From NCBI RefSeq assembly GCF_900111455.1, contig NZ_FOIE01000008.1, positions 124,001 through 188,000 of the forward strand: a stretch of DNA of 64,000 bases, written 5' to 3'. Positions 43,406 through 55,201 of the stretch are shown here, piece after piece (the first letter of the stretch is position 1; each line of letters starts with the position of its first letter). The translations under genes and the position numbers were made by a program. The DNA comes from Geodermatophilus poikilotrophus (GTDB lineage Bacteria; Actinomycetota; Actinomycetes; Mycobacteriales; Geodermatophilaceae). The notes below the pieces were generated by a model. It was given only the letters and a program-made list of their open reading frames with translations, was not told the origin of the DNA and ran no database searches.

Positions 43406-43849
43406 TCAGATGCGGGTGGTGCTGCCCCCGGCCGCGCTGATCTTCTCAGCGGCCGACGCGGAGAACGCGTGCGCGTGCACGTGCACCTGGGCACCGCCCA
43501 GGTCGCCGGTGCCGAGCACCTTCACCGGCTGGCCGCGCCGCACGGCGCCGGCCTCGGCGAGGGTGTCCGGGTTGACCGAGCCGCCCTGAGGGAACAGGGC
43601 CGCGATCCGGTCGAGGTTGACGACCTGGAAGACGACCTTGTTCGGGCTCTTGAAGCCCGACAGCTTCGGCAGCCGCATGTGCAGCGGCGTCTGCCCGCCC
43701 TCGAAGCGCGCGGAGGTGTTGCCGCGCGCACCGGTGCCCTTGGTGCCGCGACCGGCCGTCTTGCCCTTGGAGCCCTCACCGCGACCCACACGGGTCTTCG
43801 GGGTGTGGGCGCCGGGGGCCGGACGCAGGTGGTGGACCTTGAGAGTCAT
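43406..43849 (-). CDS. rplO: 50S ribosomal protein L15
   Basis: 147 residues; [20 protein letters not shown], glycine/lysine-rich [16 protein letters not shown] region and the C-terminal [12 protein letters not shown]. Confidence 0.97.
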   Translation of the reverse strand: MTLKVHHLRPAPGAHTPKTRVGRGEGSKGKTAGRGTKGTGARGNTSARFEGGQTPLHMRLPKLSGFKSPNKVVFQVVNLDRIAALFPQGGSVNPDTLAEAGAVRRGQPVKVLGTGDLGGAQVHVHAHAFSASAAEKISAAGGSTTRI

Positions 43850-43864
43850 TGTGTGTGTCCCTGC

Positions 43865-44047
43865 TCAGCTGATCTCTTCGACGGTGACCAGGTGCGGCAC
43901 CGTCGCGACCATCCCGCGGATCTCGGGACGGTCCTCCTGGACGACCGAGTCGTTGATCCGCTTGAGGCCCAGCGAGCGCAGCGTCTGGCGCTGGTTGGGC
44001 TTGGTGCCGATCGCCGACCGGACCTGGGTGACCTTCAGCTGCGGCAT
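43865..44047 (-). CDS. rpmD: 50S ribosomal protein L30
   Basis: 60 residues, [20 protein letters not shown] and [20 protein letters not shown]. One base from rpsE. Confidence 0.97.
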   Translation of the reverse strand: MPQLKVTQVRSAIGTKPNQRQTLRSLGLKRINDSVVQEDRPEIRGMVATVPHLVTVEEIS

Positions 44048-44048
44048 C

Positions 44049-44663
44049 TCAGACCCCCTGGCCCGCGCGCGCCCGCAGCATGGCCGCGGGAGCGACGTCC
44101 TCGAGCGGCAGACCGCGGCGGGCCGCGATCTCCTCGGGACGGACGAGCTCCTTCAGCGCCTGCATGGTCGCGTGCACGATGTTGATCGGGTTCGACGACC
44201 CCAGGCTCTTGGAGAGCACGTCGTGGATGCCGGCGCACTCGAGCACGGCGCGCACCGGGCCACCGGCGATGACACCGGTACCGGGGCTGGCCGGCTTGAG
44301 CAGCACGACGCCCGCCGCCGCCTCACCCTGCACCGGGTGCGGGATGGTGCTGGCGATGCGCGGCACCTTGTAGAAGTGCTTCTTGGCCTCCTCGACGCCC
44401 TTGGCGATCGCCGCGGGCACCTCCTTGGCCTTGCCGTAGCCGACGCCCACGGTGCCGTCGCCGTCGCCCACGATCACCAGGGCGGTGAAGCTGAAACGCC
44501 GACCGCCCTTGACGACCTTGGACACGCGGTTGATGGCCACCACGCGCTCGATGAAGTTGCTCTTCTCGGCAGGTGCGCCGCCGGGCCCCCGCCCGCCGTC
44601 ACGACGGTCGCGGCGGTCGTTGCCGCCGCCGGCGCCGCCGCCGCGTCGCTGTGGTCCTGGCAT
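44049..44663 (-). CDS. rpsE: 30S ribosomal protein S5
   Basis: 204 residues from ATG 44663. A Gly/Arg-rich N-terminus ([20 protein letters not shown]) precedes the core [19 protein letters not shown] and [20 protein letters not shown]. Site of spectinomycin action. Confidence 0.97.
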   Translation of the reverse strand: MPGPQRRGGGAGGGNDRRDRRDGGRGPGGAPAEKSNFIERVVAINRVSKVVKGGRRFSFTALVIVGDGDGTVGVGYGKAKEVPAAIAKGVEEAKKHFYKVPRIASTIPHPVQGEAAAGVVLLKPASPGTGVIAGGPVRAVLECAGIHDVLSKSLGSSNPINIVHATMQALKELVRPEEIAARRGLPLEDVAPAAMLRARAGQGV

Positions 44664-44703
44664 CAGACGTCCCTCTCGATCTGCTGGTTCGCGGTGTTGC
44701 TCA

Positions 44704-45114
44704 TCAGAAGTCCAGCCCGCCCTCGCGGGCGCCGTCGGCCAGCGCCGCGATGCGGCCCTGGTACCGGTTGCCGCCCCGGTCGAACACGACCGCGGTGATG
44801 CCAGCGGCCTTGGCGCGCTCGGCCACCAGGGCGCCGACCCGGCGGGCCAGCGTGGACTTGTCGCCCTCGGCGGTGCGCAGGCTGGCGTCCAGCGTCGAGG
44901 CACTGACCAGGGTACGGCCGACGGTGTCGTCGACGACCTGGACGTGGATGTGCCGCGAGCTGCGCTTGACCACCAGGCGCGGGCGCTCCGGGGTGCCGCC
45001 CACGCGCTTGCGCAGCCGGGTGTGCCGGCGCAGGCGGGAGACCCGCCGCGCGGTGCTGACGTCGGTGCCGACGGGCTTGTGCACCCGAGCACCGCTCTTC
45101 TCGGTCTGTGCCAT
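44704..45114 (-). CDS. rplR: 50S ribosomal protein L18
   Basis: 136 residues from ATG 45114, which shares a base with the rplF TGA; GTG at 45117 is an alternative. [20 protein letters not shown] and [12 protein letters not shown] mark the 5S RNA binder. Confidence 0.96.
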   Translation of the reverse strand: MAQTEKSGARVHKPVGTDVSTARRVSRLRRHTRLRKRVGGTPERPRLVVKRSSRHIHVQVVDDTVGRTLVSASTLDASLRTAEGDKSTLARRVGALVAERAKAAGITAVVFDRGGNRYQGRIAALADGAREGGLDF

Positions 45115-45653
45115 CACTTACCCGTCTTCCCGACCTTGCGCTTGACGACCTCACCCTGGTAGCGCACGCCCTTGCCCTTGTAGGGGTCCGGACGGCGCAG
45201 CCCACGGATGTTGGCCGCGACCTGGCCCACCAGCTGCTTGTCGATCCCGGTCACCCGCAGGCGGGTCGGGGACTCGACCGTGAAGGTGATCCCCTCCGGG
45301 GCCCTCACCGGCACCGGGTGGCTGTAGCCCAGGGCGAACTCGAGGTCCGACCCGCGGGCCTGCACGCGGTACCCGACGCCGACGATCTCGAGGGTCTTGG
45401 TGTAGCCCTCGGTGACGCCGGTGATCATGTTGGCGATGAGCGTGCGCGACAGCCCGTGCAGGGCCCGGCTCTCACGCTCGTCGTCGGGCCGCTGCACCTG
45501 CAGCGTGCCGTCCTCGCCGCGCTCGACGGTGATCGGCGAGGCGACGGTGTGGTTCAGAGTGCCCTTGGGACCCTTGACGTTCAGCGTCTGGCCCTCGATG
45601 GTGACGTCCACGCCACCGGGCACGGGAATCGGCAGTCGTCCGATCCGCGACAT
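45114..45653 (-). CDS. rplF: 50S ribosomal protein L6
   Basis: 179 residues, [20 protein letters not shown] and the C-terminal [16 protein letters not shown] signature. Confidence 0.97.
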   Translation of the reverse strand: MSRIGRLPIPVPGGVDVTIEGQTLNVKGPKGTLNHTVASPITVERGEDGTLQVQRPDDERESRALHGLSRTLIANMITGVTEGYTKTLEIVGVGYRVQARGSDLEFALGYSHPVPVRAPEGITFTVESPTRLRVTGIDKQLVGQVAANIRGLRRPDPYKGKGVRYQGEVVKRKVGKTGK

Positions 45654-45665
45654 GTCACTCGCTCC

Positions 45666-46076
45666 TCACCAGACGTAGGCGAGGACTTCCCCACCCACGC
45701 CCTTCTTGTTCGCCTGGCGGTCGGTCAGCAGCCCCGTCGAGGTGGAGATGATGGCCACCCCGAGGCCGCCCAGCACCTTCGGCAGCGCGGTGGACTTGGC
45801 GTACACCCGCAGACCGGGCTTGGAGACGCGCCGGACGCCGGCGATGCTCCGCTCACGGTTGGGGCCGTACTTGAGGTCCACCACCAGCTCCTTGCGGGTG
45901 GTGCCGTCCTTCTCGACCTCGTTGACGGTCCAGCCGGCGATGTAGCCCTCCTGCTGGAGGATCTCGGCGATGTGCGTCTTCAGCTTGGACGACGGCATGG
46001 TCGTGGAGTCGTGGTACGCCTGGTTGGCGTTCCGGATCCGCGTCAGCATGTCCGCGATCGGGTCGGTCATCGTCAT
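45666..46076 (-). CDS. rpsH: 30S ribosomal protein S8
   Basis: 136 residues, [20 protein letters not shown] and the end [11 protein letters not shown]. Start kept at the first ATG as in Streptomyces; a second ATG follows two codons on. S8 binds 16S helix 21 and represses the spc operon. Confidence 0.97.
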   Translation of the reverse strand: MTMTDPIADMLTRIRNANQAYHDSTTMPSSKLKTHIAEILQQEGYIAGWTVNEVEKDGTTRKELVVDLKYGPNRERSIAGVRRVSKPGLRVYAKSTALPKVLGGLGVAIISTSTGLLTDRQANKKGVGGEVLAYVW

Positions 46077-46173
46077 GTCGGGTGTTGCCTCTCTCGCCGC
46101 GGTTCCTCGTTCGCCGGGTCTCGGGGACTCGGCACCGGGCCTCTCGGCGATCGGTGGTGCGTTAGTGAGTGGA

Positions 46174-46235
46174 TGGAACGGCCCCGCTGCAGGGTCCCGC
46201 GCCGAGGTACGAGGCGTGGGGGGCAGCGGGGTCCT
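46174..46235 (-). repeat. Gene-end structured repeat, copy I (after rpsN)
   Basis: Arms CCCCGCTGC (46182-46190) and GCAGCGGGG (46223-46231); the tip is altered to GAGGTACGAG. Inside the spc operon between rpsN and rpsH. Confidence 0.75.
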
Positions 46236-46421
46236 TCACCAGCTGGACTTGCTGACGCCCGGCAGCTCGCCGGCGTGCGCCATCTCCCGCAGGCAGATCC
46301 GGCACAGGCCGAACTTGCGGAAGACCGAGTGCGGACGACCGCACCGCTGGCACCGCGTGTAGCCGCGGACCGCGAACTTCGGCTTGCGGGCCGCCTTGTT
46401 GATCAGCGCCTTCTTGGCCAT
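46236..46421 (-). CDS. rpsN: 30S ribosomal protein S14, type Z
   Basis: 61 residues. The zinc knuckle is CQRCGRPH and CRICLREMA, so this is the zinc-plus short form. Unusually it is followed by 159 bases, including a repeat copy, before rpsH. Confidence 0.97.
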   Translation of the reverse strand: MAKKALINKAARKPKFAVRGYTRCQRCGRPHSVFRKFGLCRICLREMAHAGELPGVSKSSW

Positions 46422-46441
46422 GTGGGTGTCTCCTCCCCCGC

Positions 46442-47026
46442 TCAGCGGGTGGTGGTCACGACGGGCTGGCCGGCGAACGGGAAGCCCAGCAGGCGGAGGA
46501 GCTCGCGACCCTCCTCGTCGTTCGTGGCGGTGGTGACCAGCGTGATGTCCATGCCACGCGGACGGTCGATCTTGTCGACGTCGATCTCGCGGAACATCGA
46601 CTGCTCGGTCAGGCCGAACGTGTAGTTGCCGTGACCGTCGAACTGCTTGGCGTTGAGCCCGCGGAAGTCACGGATGCGGGGCAGGGCCAGCGACAGCAGC
46701 CGGTCCAGGAACTCCCACATGCGGTCGCCGCGGAGGGTGACCTTCGCGCCGATCGGCATGCCCTCGCGCAGCTTGAACTGCGCGATGGACTTGCGGGCCC
46801 GCACGACGGCGGGCCGCTGGCCGGTGATGGCGGTCAGGTCGCGGACCGCGCCGTCCATCAGCTTGGCGTCGCGAGTGGCCTCGCCGACGCCCATGTTGAC
46901 GACGATCTTCGTCAGCCGCGGGATCTGCATGACGTTCTCGTAGCCGAACTCGGACTGCAGCGCCGGGGCGATGGACTCGCGGTAGTGGGCGAGCATGCGG
47001 GGCAGCTCACGGGTGGGTGCACTCAT
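46442..47026 (-). CDS. rplE: 50S ribosomal protein L5
   Basis: 194 residues with [20 protein letters not shown] and the 5S-binding [21 protein letters not shown] region. Confidence 0.97.
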   Translation of the reverse strand: MSAPTRELPRMLAHYRESIAPALQSEFGYENVMQIPRLTKIVVNMGVGEATRDAKLMDGAVRDLTAITGQRPAVVRARKSIAQFKLREGMPIGAKVTLRGDRMWEFLDRLLSLALPRIRDFRGLNAKQFDGHGNYTFGLTEQSMFREIDVDKIDRPRGMDITLVTTATNDEEGRELLRLLGFPFAGQPVVTTTR

Positions 47027-47030
47027 GGGG

Positions 47031-47384
47031 TCAGAGGTCCTTACCGGTGCGCCGCGAGACCCGGATGCTGCGGCCTTCCTCGTCCTTGCGGTAGCCGACC
47101 CGGGTCGGCTTGTCCTCGGAGTCGATCACCATCACGTTGCTCACGTGGATGGGAGCCTCCTGCGTGACGATCCCGCCCGACTGGGCACCACGCTGGTTCG
47201 AGCTGATCCGGGTGTGCTTCTTGACCCGGCCCACGCCCTCGACGAGGACCTTCTGCAGCTTCGGGTAGGCGGCGATCACCCGGCCCTTGGCGCCCTTGTC
47301 CTTGCCGGACAGCACCACGACGGTGTCGCCCTTCTTCACCTTCATCGACGGCGCCTTGGCCGTCGTGTCCTTCTTCGCAGCCAT
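47031..47384 (-). CDS. rplX: 50S ribosomal protein L24
   Basis: 117 residues from ATG 47384 ([10 protein letters not shown]); GTG 47390, overlapping the rplN stop, would add two. KOW motif [20 protein letters not shown]. An assembly initiator of the 50S. Confidence 0.95.
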   Translation of the reverse strand: MAAKKDTTAKAPSMKVKKGDTVVVLSGKDKGAKGRVIAAYPKLQKVLVEGVGRVKKHTRISSNQRGAQSGGIVTQEAPIHVSNVMVIDSEDKPTRVGYRKDEEGRSIRVSRRTGKDL

Positions 47385-47386
47385 GG

Positions 47387-47755
47387 TCACAGCACCTCCG
47401 GAGCGAGCGAGATGATCCGCATGAAGCGCTTGTCGCGGAGCTCACGGCCGACCGGGCCGAAGATGCGCGTACCGCGCGGGTCGCCGCTGTCGCGGATGAT
47501 GACCGCGGCGTTCTCGTCGAAGCGGATGTAGGAGCCGTCCGGACGACGACGCTCCTTCGCCGTGCGGACGACGACGGCCTTGACGACGTCGCCCCGCTTG
47601 ACCCCCGCTCCCGGCAGCGCGTCCTTCACGGTGGCGACGATGACGTCGCCGATGCCCGCGTAGCGTCGCCCCGAACCGCCGAGCACCCGGATGCAGAGGA
47701 TCTCCTTCGCACCGGTGTTGTCGGCGACCCGCAGTCGCGACTCCTGCTGGATCAC
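47387..47755 (-). CDS. rplN: 50S ribosomal protein L14
   Basis: 122 residues, [20 protein letters not shown] and [20 protein letters not shown]. First gene of the spc block, 224 bases after rpsQ. Confidence 0.97.
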   Translation of the reverse strand: MIQQESRLRVADNTGAKEILCIRVLGGSGRRYAGIGDVIVATVKDALPGAGVKRGDVVKAVVVRTAKERRRPDGSYIRFDENAAVIIRDSGDPRGTRIFGPVGRELRDKRFMRIISLAPEVL

Positions 47756-47825
47756 GTCCTACTCCCTGATCTCAGATGTGACAGCCGGGCCGGAACGGTG
47801 AACCGGCTGTCCGGTACCCACGTGC

Positions 47826-47859
47826 GGACGCACCGGCGACGTCTGCCGCCGGTGCGTCC
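47826..47859 (-). terminator. Hairpin between the S10 and spc blocks
   Basis: GGACGCACCGGCG pairs with CGCCGGTGCGTCC (13 bp, 8-base loop). A second dyad GGTCCAGG/CCTGGACC is at 47906-47930. A promoter for the spc block may lie here but none was clear. Confidence 0.6.
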
Positions 47860-47979
47860 GAGCACGGGTACCGGGATGAGCGCGCACCTGCAAGAGCGCG
47901 CCAGTGGTCCAGGGTACTCGCTCCTGGACCCGCCCCGGAGGGCGCCTCCCACGGGGGCCACGAGGGCACCCGATCGGTC

Positions 47980-48279
47980 CTACTTGGCCCTCTCGAGGAC
48001 CTCGACCAGCCGCCACCGCTTGGTGGCCGACGTCGGCCGGGTCTCCATGATCTGCACCCGGTCACCGATGCCGGCGACCTGCTGCTCGTCGTGGGCCTTC
48101 AGCTTGCTGGTGCGACGGATGACCTTGCCGTAGAGGCCGTGCTTCACGCGGTCCTCGACCTCGACGACGATCGTCTTGTCCATCTTGTCGCTGACCACGA
48201 GGCCCTCGCGGACCTTGCGGTAGCCACGGCCGGCCAGGCCGGGGCCCGACGCGGTCTGCGTCTCCTGGGGCTCGCTCAT
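47980..48279 (-). CDS. rpsQ: 30S ribosomal protein S17
   Basis: 99 residues with an extra polar N-terminus ([14 protein letters not shown]) before the core [20 protein letters not shown]. Overlaps rpmC by four bases. Confidence 0.97.
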   Translation of the reverse strand: MSEPQETQTASGPGLAGRGYRKVREGLVVSDKMDKTIVVEVEDRVKHGLYGKVIRRTSKLKAHDEQQVAGIGDRVQIMETRPTSATKRWRLVEVLERAK

Positions 48280-48509
48280 GCCACACCCTCGCTCGGGGCG
48301 ACCGAGAGGCCCAGCTCGCGCTCGCGCATGATCGTGTAGATCCGGGCGATGTCGCGGCGGACGGTCTGCAGCCGCCGGTTGTTGTCCAGCTGGCCGGTGG
48401 CCACCTGGAACCGCAGGTTGAACAGTTCTTCCTTGGACTCGCGCAGCCGCGTGGCGAGCTCCTCGACGGAGAGCTCACGCAACTCGGGAGCGGTCAGACC
48501 GGCGGCCAT
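48276..48509 (-). CDS. rpmC: 50S ribosomal protein L29
   Basis: 77 residues from ATG 48509, sharing a base with the rplP stop; GTG 48512 is an alternative. [20 protein letters not shown] and [11 protein letters not shown]. Lies at the exit tunnel. Confidence 0.96.
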   Translation of the reverse strand: MAAGLTAPELRELSVEELATRLRESKEELFNLRFQVATGQLDNNRRLQTVRRDIARIYTIMRERELGLSVAPSEGVA

Positions 48510-48925
48510 CACACCTCTCCTTCACGAGTGATGAAGCGGCACTTCATCGGCAGCTTGTGGATCGCGCGGCGCATGGCCTCGCGGGCCACCGGCTCGGCCA
48601 CGCCCGACAGCTCGAACATGATCCGGCCGGGCTTGACGTTGGCGACCCACCACTCCGGCGAACCCTTACCGGAACCCATGCGGGTCTCGGCCGGCTTCTT
48701 GGTCAGCGGACGGTCGGGGTAGATGGAGATCCAGACCTTCCCGCCACGGCGGATGTGGCGGGTCATGGCGATACGAGCGGACTCGATCTGCCGGTTGGTC
48801 ACGTACGCCGGCTCGAGCGCCTGGATGGCGTACTCACCGAAGTTGATCTCGGTCCCGCCCTTGGCACGACCCGAACGGCTCGGGTGGTGCTGCTTGCGGT
48901 GCTTGACGCGCCGTGGGATCAGCAC
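48509..48925 (-). CDS. rplP: 50S ribosomal protein L16
   Basis: 138 residues, [20 protein letters not shown] and the conserved [20 protein letters not shown]. Confidence 0.97.
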   Translation of the reverse strand: MLIPRRVKHRKQHHPSRSGRAKGGTEINFGEYAIQALEPAYVTNRQIESARIAMTRHIRRGGKVWISIYPDRPLTKKPAETRMGSGKGSPEWWVANVKPGRIMFELSGVAEPVAREAMRRAIHKLPMKCRFITREGEV

Positions 48926-48928
48926 GTG

Positions 48929-49843
48929 TCAGCCCTCCGTGGGGTTCTGCGCGGCCGTGTTCTCGGCCGCAGCGGTGGCCTCGGCGCCAGCGGCCTCGGC
49001 GACGGTCTGCTCGGGAGCGACCTCGCCGGAGGTCACGGCCACCGCGCTGTCGGCGGTGTCCGTGGCTGGACCGGTCGAGGACGCGGCGGCGCGGCCTGCC
49101 TCGGTCCCGCCGGCGGTGGTGCCCGACGAGCCGGAGCGGCGCTGCGGGCGCTGGGCCCGCTCACGGCGCTGCTGGCGCGCGGCCAGGGCCTCGAGGGCCT
49201 CGCGCTCGGCACGCGAGCCACTGACGTCGCCCTTGTAGATCCAGACCTTCACGCCGATGCGGCCGAAGGTGGTCCGGGCCTCGTAGATGCCGTAGTCGAT
49301 GTTCGCCCGGAGGGTGTGCAGCGGCACCCGGCCCTCGCGGTAGAACTCCGACCGGCTCATCTCGGTGCCGCCCAGGCGACCGGAGCACTGCACCCGGATG
49401 CCCTTGACCTGCGGGCTGCGCTGGGCCGACTGCATGGCCTTGCGCATGGCACGGCGGAAGCTGACCCGGCTGGAGAGCTGCTCGGCGACGCCCTGGGCGA
49501 CCAGCTGCGCGTCGGCCTCGGGGTTCTTGACCTCGAGGATGTTCAGCTGCACCTGCTTGCCGGTGAGCTTCTCGAGCTCCCCGCGGATGCGGTCGGCCTC
49601 CGCGCCGCGGCGGCCGATGACGATGCCCGGCCGGGCGGTGTGGATGTCGACGCGGACCCGGTCACGGGTGCGCTCGATCTCCACCTTGGAGATGCCGGCC
49701 CGCTCCATGCCCTTGGACATGAGCTTGCGGATGGCCACGTCTTCCTTGACGTAGTCCTTGTACAGCTTGTCGGCGTACCACCGGGACTTGTAGTCGGTGG
49801 TGATGCCCAGTCGGAACCCGTGCGGGTTGACCTTCTGACCCAC
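48929..49843 (-). CDS. rpsC: 30S ribosomal protein S3 with acidic C-terminal tail
   Basis: 304 residues; the core (about 1-215) has [20 protein letters not shown] and the KH motif [17 protein letters not shown]. About 90 extra residues of Ala/Thr/Glu follow ([20 protein letters not shown]). Start shares a base with the rplV TAG. Confidence 0.96.
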   Translation of the reverse strand: MGQKVNPHGFRLGITTDYKSRWYADKLYKDYVKEDVAIRKLMSKGMERAGISKVEIERTRDRVRVDIHTARPGIVIGRRGAEADRIRGELEKLTGKQVQLNILEVKNPEADAQLVAQGVAEQLSSRVSFRRAMRKAMQSAQRSPQVKGIRVQCSGRLGGTEMSRSEFYREGRVPLHTLRANIDYGIYEARTTFGRIGVKVWIYKGDVSGSRAEREALEALAARQQRRERAQRPQRRSGSSGTTAGGTEAGRAAASSTGPATDTADSAVAVTSGEVAPEQTVAEAAGAEATAAAENTAAQNPTEG

Positions 49844-50319
49844 TAGCGGGTCCCTCCCCTCGTGTTGCTCTGCTGCAGCCCTGTCTGCTGGGCGGCCGGC
49901 CCGGACTGGCCGGTGCGGCGGCGGGCCGTGCGCGACTTGCCGGCGAGGTCGGTGCTGGAGGAGACCTCCGCGACCTCGACGGTGATGTGGCAGGTCCGCT
50001 TGTTGATGCGGTAGGCGCGGCCCTGCGCCCGCGGACGGATCCGCTTGAGCGTGGGGCCCTCGTCGACGTAGGCGGCGCTGACGACCAGCGCGGCCGGGTC
50101 GAGCCGCAGGTTGTGCTCGGCGTTGGCCACCGCGCTGGCGACCACCTTGAGGACCGGCTCGCTGGCCGACTGCGGCGCGTAGCGCAGCAGGGCCAGGGCC
50201 TCGTCGGTCGGCAGGTAGCGGATGAGGTCCACCACCCGGCGTGCCTTCATGGGGGTGACGCGGACGAACCGGGCGGTGGCCCGGGCGGTCTGCGTCTCCT
50301 CTCCCAGCTGGGATGTCAT
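49843..50319 (-). CDS. rplV: 50S ribosomal protein L22
   Basis: 158 residues, [20 protein letters not shown] and the tunnel hairpin [21 protein letters not shown] basic, Gln-rich tail of about 35 residues follows. Confidence 0.97.
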   Translation of the reverse strand: MTSQLGEETQTARATARFVRVTPMKARRVVDLIRYLPTDEALALLRYAPQSASEPVLKVVASAVANAEHNLRLDPAALVVSAAYVDEGPTLKRIRPRAQGRAYRINKRTCHITVEVAEVSSSTDLAGKSRTARRRTGQSGPAAQQTGLQQSNTRGGTR

Positions 50320-50339
50320 GGGAATCTCTCTCTACCTGG

Positions 50340-50621
50340 TCAGCCGCGCCGGGACCGGCGGTCGTCCTTCACGTGCCCACGGAAGGTGCGGGTGGGCGCG
50401 AACTCGCCGAGCTTGTGCCCGACCATCGCCTCGGTCACGAAGACCGGGACGTGCTTGCGGCCGTCGTGGACGGCGATCGTGTGGCCGAGCATGTCCGGGA
50501 TGATCGTCGAACGACGCGACCAGGTCCGGATGACGTTCTTGGTGCCCTTGTCGTTCTGGGCGTCCACCTTCTTGAGCAGGTGGTCGTCGACGAACGGGCC
50601 CTTCTTCAGGCTGCGTGGCAT
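50340..50621 (-). CDS. rpsS: 30S ribosomal protein S19
   Basis: 93 residues, [20 protein letters not shown] and [17 protein letters not shown]. Confidence 0.97.
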   Translation of the reverse strand: MPRSLKKGPFVDDHLLKKVDAQNDKGTKNVIRTWSRRSTIIPDMLGHTIAVHDGRKHVPVFVTEAMVGHKLGEFAPTRTFRGHVKDDRRSRRG

Positions 50622-50644
50622 GTCTGTCGGACTCCTCTACCCGC

Positions 50645-51478
50645 TCAGCGCTTCTTGTTGGTGCGCCGGCGGCGCACGATCAGGGCGTCACTGGCCTTGC
50701 GCTTGCGCGTGCGGCCCTCCGGCTTGCCCTTCGGGTTCACCGGGTGGCGACCACCGGAGGTCTTGCCCTCACCACCACCGTGCGGGTGGTCCACCGGGTT
50801 CATGGCGACACCGCGGACGGTCGGGCGCTTGCCCTTCCACCGCATGCGGCCGGCCTTGCCCCAGTTGATGTTCGACTGCTCGGCGTTGCCCACCTCGCCG
50901 ACGGTCGCGCGGCAGCGGACGTCGACGTTGCGGATCTCCCCGGACGGCATGCGCAGCTGCGCGAGCCGGCCCTCACGGGCGACCAGCTGGACGCTCGTTC
51001 CCGCGGAGCGGGCGATCTTGGCGCCGCCACCCGGCCGGAGCTCGATGGCGTGGACCACCGTGCCGACGGGGATGTTGCGCAGCGGCAGGTTGTTGCCCGG
51101 CTTGATGTCGGCCGCCGGGCCGCACTCCACCGTGTCGCCCTGCCTCAGCCGCGCCGGCGCGATGATGTAGCGCTTCTCGCCGTCGGCGAAGTGCAGCAGC
51201 GCGATGCGCGAGGTGCGGTTCGGGTCGTACTCGATGTGCGCGACCTTGGCCGGCACACCGTCCTTGTCGGCCCGGCGGAAGTCGATCACCCGGTAGGCGC
51301 GCTTGTGCCCGCCGCCCTGGTGTCGAGCGGTGACCTTCCCGTGGACGTTGCGCCCGCCGCGACCGTGCAGCGGCCGGACCAGCGACTTCTCGGGATGGTC
51401 GCGGGTGACCTCGGCGAAGTCGGCGACGCTGGAGCCGCGGCGGCCCGGCGTCGTCGGCTTGTACTTGCGGATAGCCAT
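50645..51478 (-). CDS. rplB: 50S ribosomal protein L2
   Basis: 277 residues, [20 protein letters not shown] and [20 protein letters not shown], which includes the conserved His near the peptidyl transferase centre. Confidence 0.97.
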   Translation of the reverse strand: MAIRKYKPTTPGRRGSSVADFAEVTRDHPEKSLVRPLHGRGGRNVHGKVTARHQGGGHKRAYRVIDFRRADKDGVPAKVAHIEYDPNRTSRIALLHFADGEKRYIIAPARLRQGDTVECGPAADIKPGNNLPLRNIPVGTVVHAIELRPGGGAKIARSAGTSVQLVAREGRLAQLRMPSGEIRNVDVRCRATVGEVGNAEQSNINWGKAGRMRWKGKRPTVRGVAMNPVDHPHGGGEGKTSGGRHPVNPKGKPEGRTRKRKASDALIVRRRRTNKKR

Positions 51479-51522
51479 TGCTGACTCAGTTCCTCTGTCT
51501 CTGGTCCGATCGGTCCGGGCGC

Positions 51523-51825
51523 TCAGGCGCCGGGACCACCGAAGATCTCGATGCGGTCGCCGGGCGCCAGCGAGACGATGGCGCGCTTGGTGTCCTTGCG
51601 CTTGCCGAGCTTGTTGCCCTTGCTGCGCTTGCGCTTGCCCTGGCGGTTGATCGTGTTCACGCCGAGGACCTTCACGTTGAAGACCTGCTCGACCGCGATC
51701 TTGATCTGCGTCTTGTTGGCCTCGGGCAGGACGACGAACGTGTACTGATTCTCGTCGAGCAGCCCGTAGCTCTTCTCCGAGATGACCGGGGACAGCAGGA
51801 CGTCCCGGGGGTCGCGGACGCTCAT
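51523..51825 (-). CDS. rplW: 50S ribosomal protein L23
   Basis: 100 residues, [20 protein letters not shown]. Exit-tunnel protein and SRP/trigger factor dock. Overlaps rplD by four bases. Confidence 0.97.
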   Translation of the reverse strand: MSVRDPRDVLLSPVISEKSYGLLDENQYTFVVLPEANKTQIKIAVEQVFNVKVLGVNTINRQGKRKRSKGNKLGKRKDTKRAIVSLAPGDRIEIFGGPGA

Positions 51826-52796
51826 GCCTTCTCCTCGGGGGTCGCGTCGGTGGTGCCGTCCTCGGTGGGCGGCGTGGCGTCGGCGCCGGCGTTGGCGACC
51901 TCGGCCTGCGCGACCGGAGCCGCGGCGGCCTCGGCGGCGGTGGCCGGAGCGGCCTCCTGCGCCGTGGTGGCCGCAGGTGCGGCAGTCCTCGCGGCGGACG
52001 TCGTCTCTGGGGCCGGCTCGGCCGGGCTCTCGCCCAGGTCGAGGTCGGTCGTCCCCTCGCCCTGGATCGACGGGATGGCGCCCGGGATGTCCGGCGTCGT
52101 CAGGTCGGGCTTGGTGACCCCGCGGCCCTTGGCCGGACTGGCGACGAACTCGGCCAGCGCGGCCTCGGTGAAGACGACCTCGTCGGCCACCAGCACGTCG
52201 TAGGTGTTGAGCTGGCCCGCCTCGAGCAGGTGCACCTGCGGCACGTTGCGCAGGCTCACCCAGTTGAGGACGTCGTCGCGGTCGAGGACCACGAGGACCC
52301 GCTTGGCCCGGGTGATGGACTCGAGGGTCGCCAGCGCGGCCTTGGTCCTCGGGGCGTCGCCGTCGACGAAGGTGCTGACCACGTGCACGCGGTTCTCGCG
52401 GGCCCGGTCGGAGAGCGCGCCGCGGAGCGCGGCGGCCTTCATCTTCTTCGGCGTCTTCTGCGAGTAGTCCCGCGGCTGCGGGCCGTGGACGGTGCCACCG
52501 CCGGTGAACTGCGGGGCCCGGATGGAGCCCTGCCGCGCGCGGCCGGTGCCCTTCTGCCGGTACGGCTTGATGCCACCGCCGCTGACCTGGCCGCGGGTCT
52601 TCGTCGCGTGCGTGCCCTGGCGCGCGGCGGCCAGCTGGGCCACCACGACCTGGTGCATCAGCGAGACGTTGGCCGACGCGTCGAAGAGCTCACCGGGCAG
52701 CGTCACGCTGCCGGAGGTCTCCCCCGCCGGGGTGCGGACGTCGACCTGCCGGTCGGTCCGGGTGTCGGTCGCCCCGCCGTTGGTGGACGTGGTCAC
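51822..52796 (-). CDS. rplD: 50S ribosomal protein L4 with acidic C-terminal tail
   Basis: 324 residues; the L4 core (about 1-222) has [20 protein letters not shown] and the tunnel loop. About 100 extra residues rich in Ala, Thr, Pro and Glu follow ([20 protein letters not shown]). GTG overlaps the rplC stop. Confidence 0.96.
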   Translation of the reverse strand: MTTSTNGGATDTRTDRQVDVRTPAGETSGSVTLPGELFDASANVSLMHQVVVAQLAAARQGTHATKTRGQVSGGGIKPYRQKGTGRARQGSIRAPQFTGGGTVHGPQPRDYSQKTPKKMKAAALRGALSDRARENRVHVVSTFVDGDAPRTKAALATLESITRAKRVLVVLDRDDVLNWVSLRNVPQVHLLEAGQLNTYDVLVADEVVFTEAALAEFVASPAKGRGVTKPDLTTPDIPGAIPSIQGEGTTDLDLGESPAEPAPETTSAARTAAPAATTAQEAAPATAAEAAAAPVAQAEVANAGADATPPTEDGTTDATPEEKA

Positions 52797-53458
52797 TGGT
52801 TCTCACTCCCCACGGGGCCACCCTTGACGGCCGAGCGAACGAGCACGAGGCCGCCCTTCGGACCGGGGATCGCGCCCTTGATCAGCAGCAGCCCGCGCTC
52901 GGCGTCCACCTTGTGGACGGTCAGCGACAGGGTCGTCGTCTTGACGGCGCCCATGCGGCCGGCCATGCGCAGGCCCTTGAAGACGCGGCCGGGGGTCGAG
53001 GCCCCGCCGATGGAACCGGGCGACCGGTGCTTGCGCTGGGTGCCGTGCGCGGCGCCGAGACCCTTGAAGCCGTGGCGCTTCATGACGCCGGCCGTGCCCT
53101 TGCCCTTGCTGGTGCCGATGACGTCGACCTTGGCCACGCCGTCGAAGACCTCAGCGGTCAGCTCCTGGCCGACCGTGTACTCCGACGCGTCCTTCGTGCG
53201 CAGCTCCACCAGGTGGCGTCGCGGCGTGACGCCCGCCTTGGTGAAGTGCCCGCCCTCGGGCCTGTTCACCTTGCGCGGGTCGATCTCGCCGAAGCCGAGC
53301 TGGACGGCGGAGTAGCCGTCGACCTCGGGGGTGCGCACCTGGGTCACCACACACGGGCCCGCCTTGACGACGGTCACCGGCACGATGCGGTTGTTCTCGT
53401 CGAAGACCTGGGTCATGCCCAGCTTCTCGCCGAGGAGTCCGCGGAATGTGCTCGCCAT
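52793..53458 (-). CDS. rplC: 50S ribosomal protein L3
   Basis: 221 residues, [20 protein letters not shown] and the loop [20 protein letters not shown] near the catalytic centre. Confidence 0.97.
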   Translation of the reverse strand: MASTFRGLLGEKLGMTQVFDENNRIVPVTVVKAGPCVVTQVRTPEVDGYSAVQLGFGEIDPRKVNRPEGGHFTKAGVTPRRHLVELRTKDASEYTVGQELTAEVFDGVAKVDVIGTSKGKGTAGVMKRHGFKGLGAAHGTQRKHRSPGSIGGASTPGRVFKGLRMAGRMGAVKTTTLSLTVHKVDAERGLLLIKGAIPGPKGGLVLVRSAVKGGPVGSENQ

Positions 53459-53473
53459 GTCTGCTGACTGCCC

Positions 53474-53779
53474 TTACTGGATGTTGACGTCGACCGAGGC
53501 CGGCAGGTCGATGCGCATGAGCGCGTCGACCGTCTTCGGCGTCGGGTCGAGGATGTCGATGAGGCGCTTGTGCGTACGCATCTCGAAGTGCTCGCGCGAG
53601 TCCTTGTACTTGTGCGGCGAGCGGATGACGCAGTACACGTTCTTCTCCGTCGGCAGCGGCACCGGGCCGACGACGCGCGCACCGGTCTTGGTCACCGTCT
53701 CGACGATGCGCCGCGCCGAGGCGTCGATCGCCTCGTGGTCGTAGGCCTTCAGCCGGATGCGGATCTTCTGTCCCGCCAT
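53474..53779 (-). CDS. rpsJ: 30S ribosomal protein S10
   Basis: 101 residues, [20 protein letters not shown]. Also the antitermination protein NusE. First gene of the S10 block, 167 bases after tuf. Confidence 0.97.
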   Translation of the reverse strand: MAGQKIRIRLKAYDHEAIDASARRIVETVTKTGARVVGPVPLPTEKNVYCVIRSPHKYKDSREHFEMRTHKRLIDILDPTPKTVDALMRIDLPASVDVNIQ

Positions 53780-53902
53780 CGCTGTCTTCTGCTCCTGCCG
53801 ATCGGTGTTCGTTCGTAGCTGGGGAACGCCGGGAGGTCCTGACCGTCATCCGGTCGGGCCCCAGCGGGATGGGTGGCCGTGCACACACACGCGACCACCC
53901 GG

Positions 53903-53938
53903 GACGGGCGGCGGCGCAGGGGTGCGCCGCCGCCCGTC
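53903..53938 (-). terminator. Terminator after tuf
   Basis: GACGGGCGGCGGCGCA pairs with its complement over GGGG (16 bp), eight bases past the tuf stop. It would separate the str operon from rpsJ. Confidence 0.75.
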
Positions 53939-53946
53939 GGAGGGTG

Positions 53947-55140
53947 TTACTTGATGATCTTGGTGACGCGACCGGCGCCGACGGTGCGGCCACCCTCACG
54001 GATGGCGAACCGCAGGCCCTCCTCCATGGCGATCGGCTGGATGAGCTCGACCGTCATCTCGGTGTTGTCGCCCGGCATGACCATCTCGGTGCCGGCCGGC
54101 AGGGTCACGACGCCGGTGACGTCGGTCGTCCGGAAGTAGAACTGCGGACGGTAGTTGTTGAAGAAGGGCGTGTGACGACCACCCTCGTCCTTCGAGAGGA
54201 TGTAGACCGAACCCTCGAAGTTCGTGTGCGGGGTGATCGAGCCCGGCTTCACGACGACCTGACCGCGCTCGACGTCCTCGCGCTTGATGCCGCGGAGCAG
54301 CAGACCCACGTTGTCGCCGGCCTGGCCCTGGTCGAGCAGCTTGCGGAACATCTCGACACCGGTGACGGTCGTCTTGGTCGAGTTCGGGCGGATGCCGACG
54401 ATCTCGATCTCCTCGGAGACCTTGACGATGCCGCGCTCGACGCGACCGGTGACGACGGTGCCGCGACCGGTGATGGTGAAGACGTCCTCGACCGGCATGA
54501 GGAACGGCTTGTCGATCTCACGCTGCGGCTCGGGGATCGCCGTGTCGACGGCGTTCATGAGCTCCATGAGCTTGTCGCCCCACTCGGCGTCGCCCTCGAG
54601 GGCCTTGAGCGCCGAGACGCGGACCACGGGGACGTCGTCGCCCGGGAACTCGTACTCGGAGAGCAGCTCGCGGACCTCGAGCTCGACGAGCTCGAGGATC
54701 TCCTCGTCGTCGACCATGTCGGCCTTGTTGAGCGCCACGACGATGTAGGGGACGCCGACCTGGCGGGCCAGGAGGACGTGCTCCTTGGTCTGCGGCATCG
54801 GGCCGTCGGTCGCGGCGACCACCAGGATGGCGCCGTCCATCTGCGCCGCACCGGTGATCATGTTCTTGATGTAGTCGGCGTGCCCGGGGCAGTCGACGTG
54901 CGCGTAGTGACGGTTCTCCGTCTGGTACTCGACGTGGGCGATCGAGATCGTGATGCCGCGGGCCTTCTCCTCGGGCGCCTTGTCGATCTGGTCGAAGGCC
55001 GACGCCTCGTTGAGGTCCGGGTACTTGTCGTGCAGCACCTTGGTGATCGCCGCGGTCAGCGTGGTCTTGCCGTGGTCGATGTGCCCGATGGTGCCGATGT
55101 TGACGTGCGGCTTGGTCCGCTCGAACTTGGCCTTGGCCAC
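53947..55140 (-). CDS. tuf: Elongation factor Tu
   Basis: 397 residues, GTG start after GAGGAGAGGAACC. GTPase motifs [19 protein letters not shown] and NKAD. Delivers aminoacyl-tRNA to the ribosome. Confidence 0.98.
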   Translation of the reverse strand: MAKAKFERTKPHVNIGTIGHIDHGKTTLTAAITKVLHDKYPDLNEASAFDQIDKAPEEKARGITISIAHVEYQTENRHYAHVDCPGHADYIKNMITGAAQMDGAILVVAATDGPMPQTKEHVLLARQVGVPYIVVALNKADMVDDEEILELVELEVRELLSEYEFPGDDVPVVRVSALKALEGDAEWGDKLMELMNAVDTAIPEPQREIDKPFLMPVEDVFTITGRGTVVTGRVERGIVKVSEEIEIVGIRPNSTKTTVTGVEMFRKLLDQGQAGDNVGLLLRGIKREDVERGQVVVKPGSITPHTNFEGSVYILSKDEGGRHTPFFNNYRPQFYFRTTDVTGVVTLPAGTEMVMPGDNTEMTVELIQPIAMEEGLRFAIREGGRTVGAGRVTKIIK

Positions 55141-55201
55141 TGGGTTCCTCTCCTCGTGGTGTCGCAGTCGTGCGCGATCTCTGGGGTGGGCTTGCTGGGG
55201 G

